A stretch of DNA of 64,000 nt, taken from positions 1 to 64,000 of the forward strand of contig JAEXAI010000019.1 of the NCBI GenBank assembly GCA_023394615.1, in the 5' to 3' direction. Within the stretch, counting starts at the first letter, position 1. Each line of letters opens with the position of its first letter. Origin of the DNA: Actinomycetes bacterium. GTDB lineage: Bacteria > Actinomycetota > Coriobacteriia > Coriobacteriales > Eggerthellaceae. This document shows positions 62,330 through 64,000 of the stretch, one piece after another. The notes below the pieces were generated by a model. The model had not been told where the DNA came from and ran no database searches. It saw only the letters and a program-made list of their open reading frames with translations. A program made the position numbers and the translations under genes.

Positions 62330-63427
62330 ATGAAAAGAATTTTTGCAATCAACCTCGGATCTACCTCGACAAAAGTCGCTTACTACGAGAATGACACGTG
62401 CATTGACAACGACACCATCCGCTACAGCGCTGAAGAGGTGGGTTTGTATGCAAGCGTGTTCGACCAAGTGGAAATGCGAAAGGATACTATCCTCTCCTAC
62501 ATGGAAGAGAAGGGAATCAAGCCCCAATCGCTCGATGCGTTCGTGTCGAGGGGAGGGCAGACAGAACCCATTCCGGGTGGTGTCTATCGCATTAACCAGC
62601 AGATGGTCAATCAAGTGGAGAGCGGGGATTACGGCGTTCACGTCTGCTCGGTCGGGTGCCGCATCGCTTTCGACCTTACCGAGCGGAATGATATAAGGGC
62701 GATTCCCCTCACGGTCGATACACCCACCACCGACGAGTTTGAGGCAATCGCGCGATACAGCGGGCTGCCCGAGATTGAGCGACAGTCCTGTTTCCAAGCG
62801 TTAAATCAAAAGGCGATGGCGAAATACTACGCCAAAAGAATAGGCAAAGACTATTCTGCGCTTAATCTTATCGTCGTGATGCTGGGCGGGGGAATCAGCG
62901 TGGTCGCCCACAAGAAGGGCAAGATGGTCGACGGTCCCGATGCGCTCGAGGGTGAGGGTCCTTTCTCGAACAATCGCTGCGGGTCGGTCCCCATAGGACA
63001 GTTGGTCAAGCTGTGCTTTTCGGGCGAATACAATCTTGAGGGCATGATGCATCGCATCAACGGGGAGGCCGGTCTCAAAGCGTACCTGGGCACCACGGAC
63101 CTCCGGAAGATAATGAGCAATATCGACTCCGGCAACAATCGATCAAAAGAAGTAATCGATGCGATGTGCTACCAAACGGCAAAGGATATCGGAGCGTACG
63201 CAACCGTCCTGAAAGGCGATGTCGACGCGATACTCTTGATCGGCGGCATGGCGAATGTCGACTACATAACCAGCGCCATTGAGCAAAGCGTCGGCTTCAT
63301 CGCGCCGGTTGAGGTGTTGCCCGGCGAGCGCGAAATGGAGTCGCTGTGTTTGAGCGCCTATGATGCGCTTCGCGGAGCAGAGGAGATAAAGGAATTCCCG
63401 CCGATGAGAGGAGCAGCCCATGTTTAA
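62330..63427 (+). CDS. buk: Butyrate kinase (acyl kinase of the acetate/butyrate family)
   Basis: A protein of 365 residues, family-typical length. It has FAINLGSTSTKVAYYEND (phosphate 1), SRGGQTEPIPGGVYRINQQM, NLIVVMLGGGISVVAHKKGK (adenosine/phosphate 2) and GDVDAILLIGGMANVDYI. Butyrate kinase interconverts butyryl phosphate + ADP with butyrate + ATP. It is coupled to the next gene by an 8-base overlap. Branched-chain or other short acids are possible substrates. Confidence 0.93.
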   Translation: MKRIFAINLGSTSTKVAYYENDTCIDNDTIRYSAEEVGLYASVFDQVEMRKDTILSYMEEKGIKPQSLDAFVSRGGQTEPIPGGVYRINQQMVNQVESGDYGVHVCSVGCRIAFDLTERNDIRAIPLTVDTPTTDEFEAIARYSGLPEIERQSCFQALNQKAMAKYYAKRIGKDYSALNLIVVMLGGGISVVAHKKGKMVDGPDALEGEGPFSNNRCGSVPIGQLVKLCFSGEYNLEGMMHRINGEAGLKAYLGTTDLRKIMSNIDSGNNRSKEVIDAMCYQTAKDIGAYATVLKGDVDAILLIGGMANVDYITSAIEQSVGFIAPVEVLPGEREMESLCLSAYDALRGAEEIKEFPPMRGAAHV

Positions 63428-64000
63428 GACTTTCGGTGAGGTCGAAAAGCACATTCTATCCGTCGGGGAAAAGAAGCGCATTGCCTTGTGTGGTGCCCAT
63501 GACGAACATGCACTCGGCGCTTTGGTGGAGGCGCGGCGTAAAGGAGTGGTTGAAGGAATACTTGTTGGCGATACGGCAAGAATTCGGGAGCTGCTTTCTT
63601 CCATGGGCGAAAATGTCAACGACTATGAATTGATTGATTCTGAGAGCGACAGCGAATCATCCACGATGACGGTATCTTTGCTGCATGAGGGGAAAGCCGA
63701 TATCGAAATGAAGGGAAATCTTCCCAGCGCCGATTTCCTCTTGCCGATAATGAATCCATTCGACGGGCTCGTGGGTTTCGACGGTATCTTGAGCGAGTGC
63801 ACGGTGTTTTATTACCCAGATCAAGACCGTATGATGTTTGCCACGGATTGCGCGCTTACCGTCGCGCCGACGCTTGAGGAAAAGGCCAAGCTTATCAGTA
63901 ATGCCGTTGAGCTATCGCGCGCTTTCGGCTTTGAGAGAGTGAAGGTGGCGGCAGTTTCGGCGCTTGAGAGCGTCAACCCGAAGATTCCCAGCACACAAGA
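63420..64000 (+). CDS. ptb: Phosphate butyryltransferase, partial (runs off the window)
   Basis: ATG 63420 overlaps the butyrate kinase stop by 8 bases. About 193 codons are present. The sequence (RIALCGAHDEHALGALVEAR, GVVEGILVGDTARIRELLSS, DIEMKGNLPSADFLLPIM, FATDCALTVAPTLEEKAKLI) is the N-terminal two-thirds of the PTA/PTB fold; the family is about 300 residues. It converts acyl-CoA + Pi to acyl phosphate + CoA, feeding the kinase for substrate-level ATP formation or the reverse. The C-terminus is not visible. Confidence 0.9.
   Translation, partial: MFKTFGEVEKHILSVGEKKRIALCGAHDEHALGALVEARRKGVVEGILVGDTARIRELLSSMGENVNDYELIDSESDSESSTMTVSLLHEGKADIEMKGNLPSADFLLPIMNPFDGLVGFDGILSECTVFYYPDQDRMMFATDCALTVAPTLEEKAKLISNAVELSRAFGFERVKVAAVSALESVNPKIPSTQ

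Overview
The window looks like a chromosomal segment of a high-GC anaerobic actinobacterium, most likely class Coriobacteriia (Eggerthellaceae-like). This is an inference from gene content: two tungsten aldehyde oxidoreductases with a dedicated tungstate ABC importer, large Pmp-like and subtilisin-like surface proteins ending in a hydrophobic segment plus basic tail, a membrane-free LuxR-type regulator, a rubredoxin-glutamate synthase protein and a siroheme half-reductase. No rRNA or intact tRNA gene is visible.

Layout. 0-4.6 kb: insertion-sequence debris (IS21-type end inside an IS110 remnant), a surface protein, a low-GC alpha/beta hydrolase and repeat-rich DNA. 4.8-11.4 kb: a giant S8 protease, a glutamate-synthase-like FMN protein and a siroheme/4Fe-4S protein. 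11.7-17.7 kb: two DUF4143-type ATPases, each behind an array of short operator-like repeats with exactly 23-bp spacing, separated by a TetR/HXXEE-membrane pair and TfoX. 18.0-28.7 kb: a tungsten block (ThiF/MoeB-like, two MoaD-like carriers, ferredoxin, two AORs; then TupABC, a TetR and MoeA). The AOR operon and tupABC share an identical 44-bp promoter/operator block. 28.7-31.4 kb: a broken third ATPase behind the same kind of 23-bp array, hairpin repeats, and an HTH-LuxR regulator split by one in-frame stop. 31.5-38.7 kb: one gene for a ~2,390-residue beta-helix surface protein. 38.9-43.6 kb: FAD oxidoreductase, membrane-SRPBCC protein and ArsR (one regulon), then a conventional DUF4143 ATPase. 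43.8-52.3 kb: pseudogenes, an S37 peptidase, DUF3137-LemA, a MATE-HATPase fusion and a deleted FAD oxidoreductase beside an Rrf2 regulator. 53.3-59.2 kb: an accessory island with Fic, AbiEi/AbiEii and a fused macrodomain-type PARG/ADP-ribosylglycohydrolase gene carrying three in-frame stops, then more remnants. 59.4-64 kb: a TetR diverging from a thiolase - DUF35 - acyl carrier protein - butyrate kinase - phosphate butyryltransferase operon that leaves the window.

The most unusual points are the 23-bp-period arrays in front of DUF4143 ATPases with an atypical cysteine-containing Walker A motif, the PARG-DraG fusion with three nonsense codons and no frameshift, the shared tungstate/AOR promoter block, and the thiolase/ACP/acyl-kinase operon. 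A striking number of genes are broken by single in-frame stops rather than by frameshifts.
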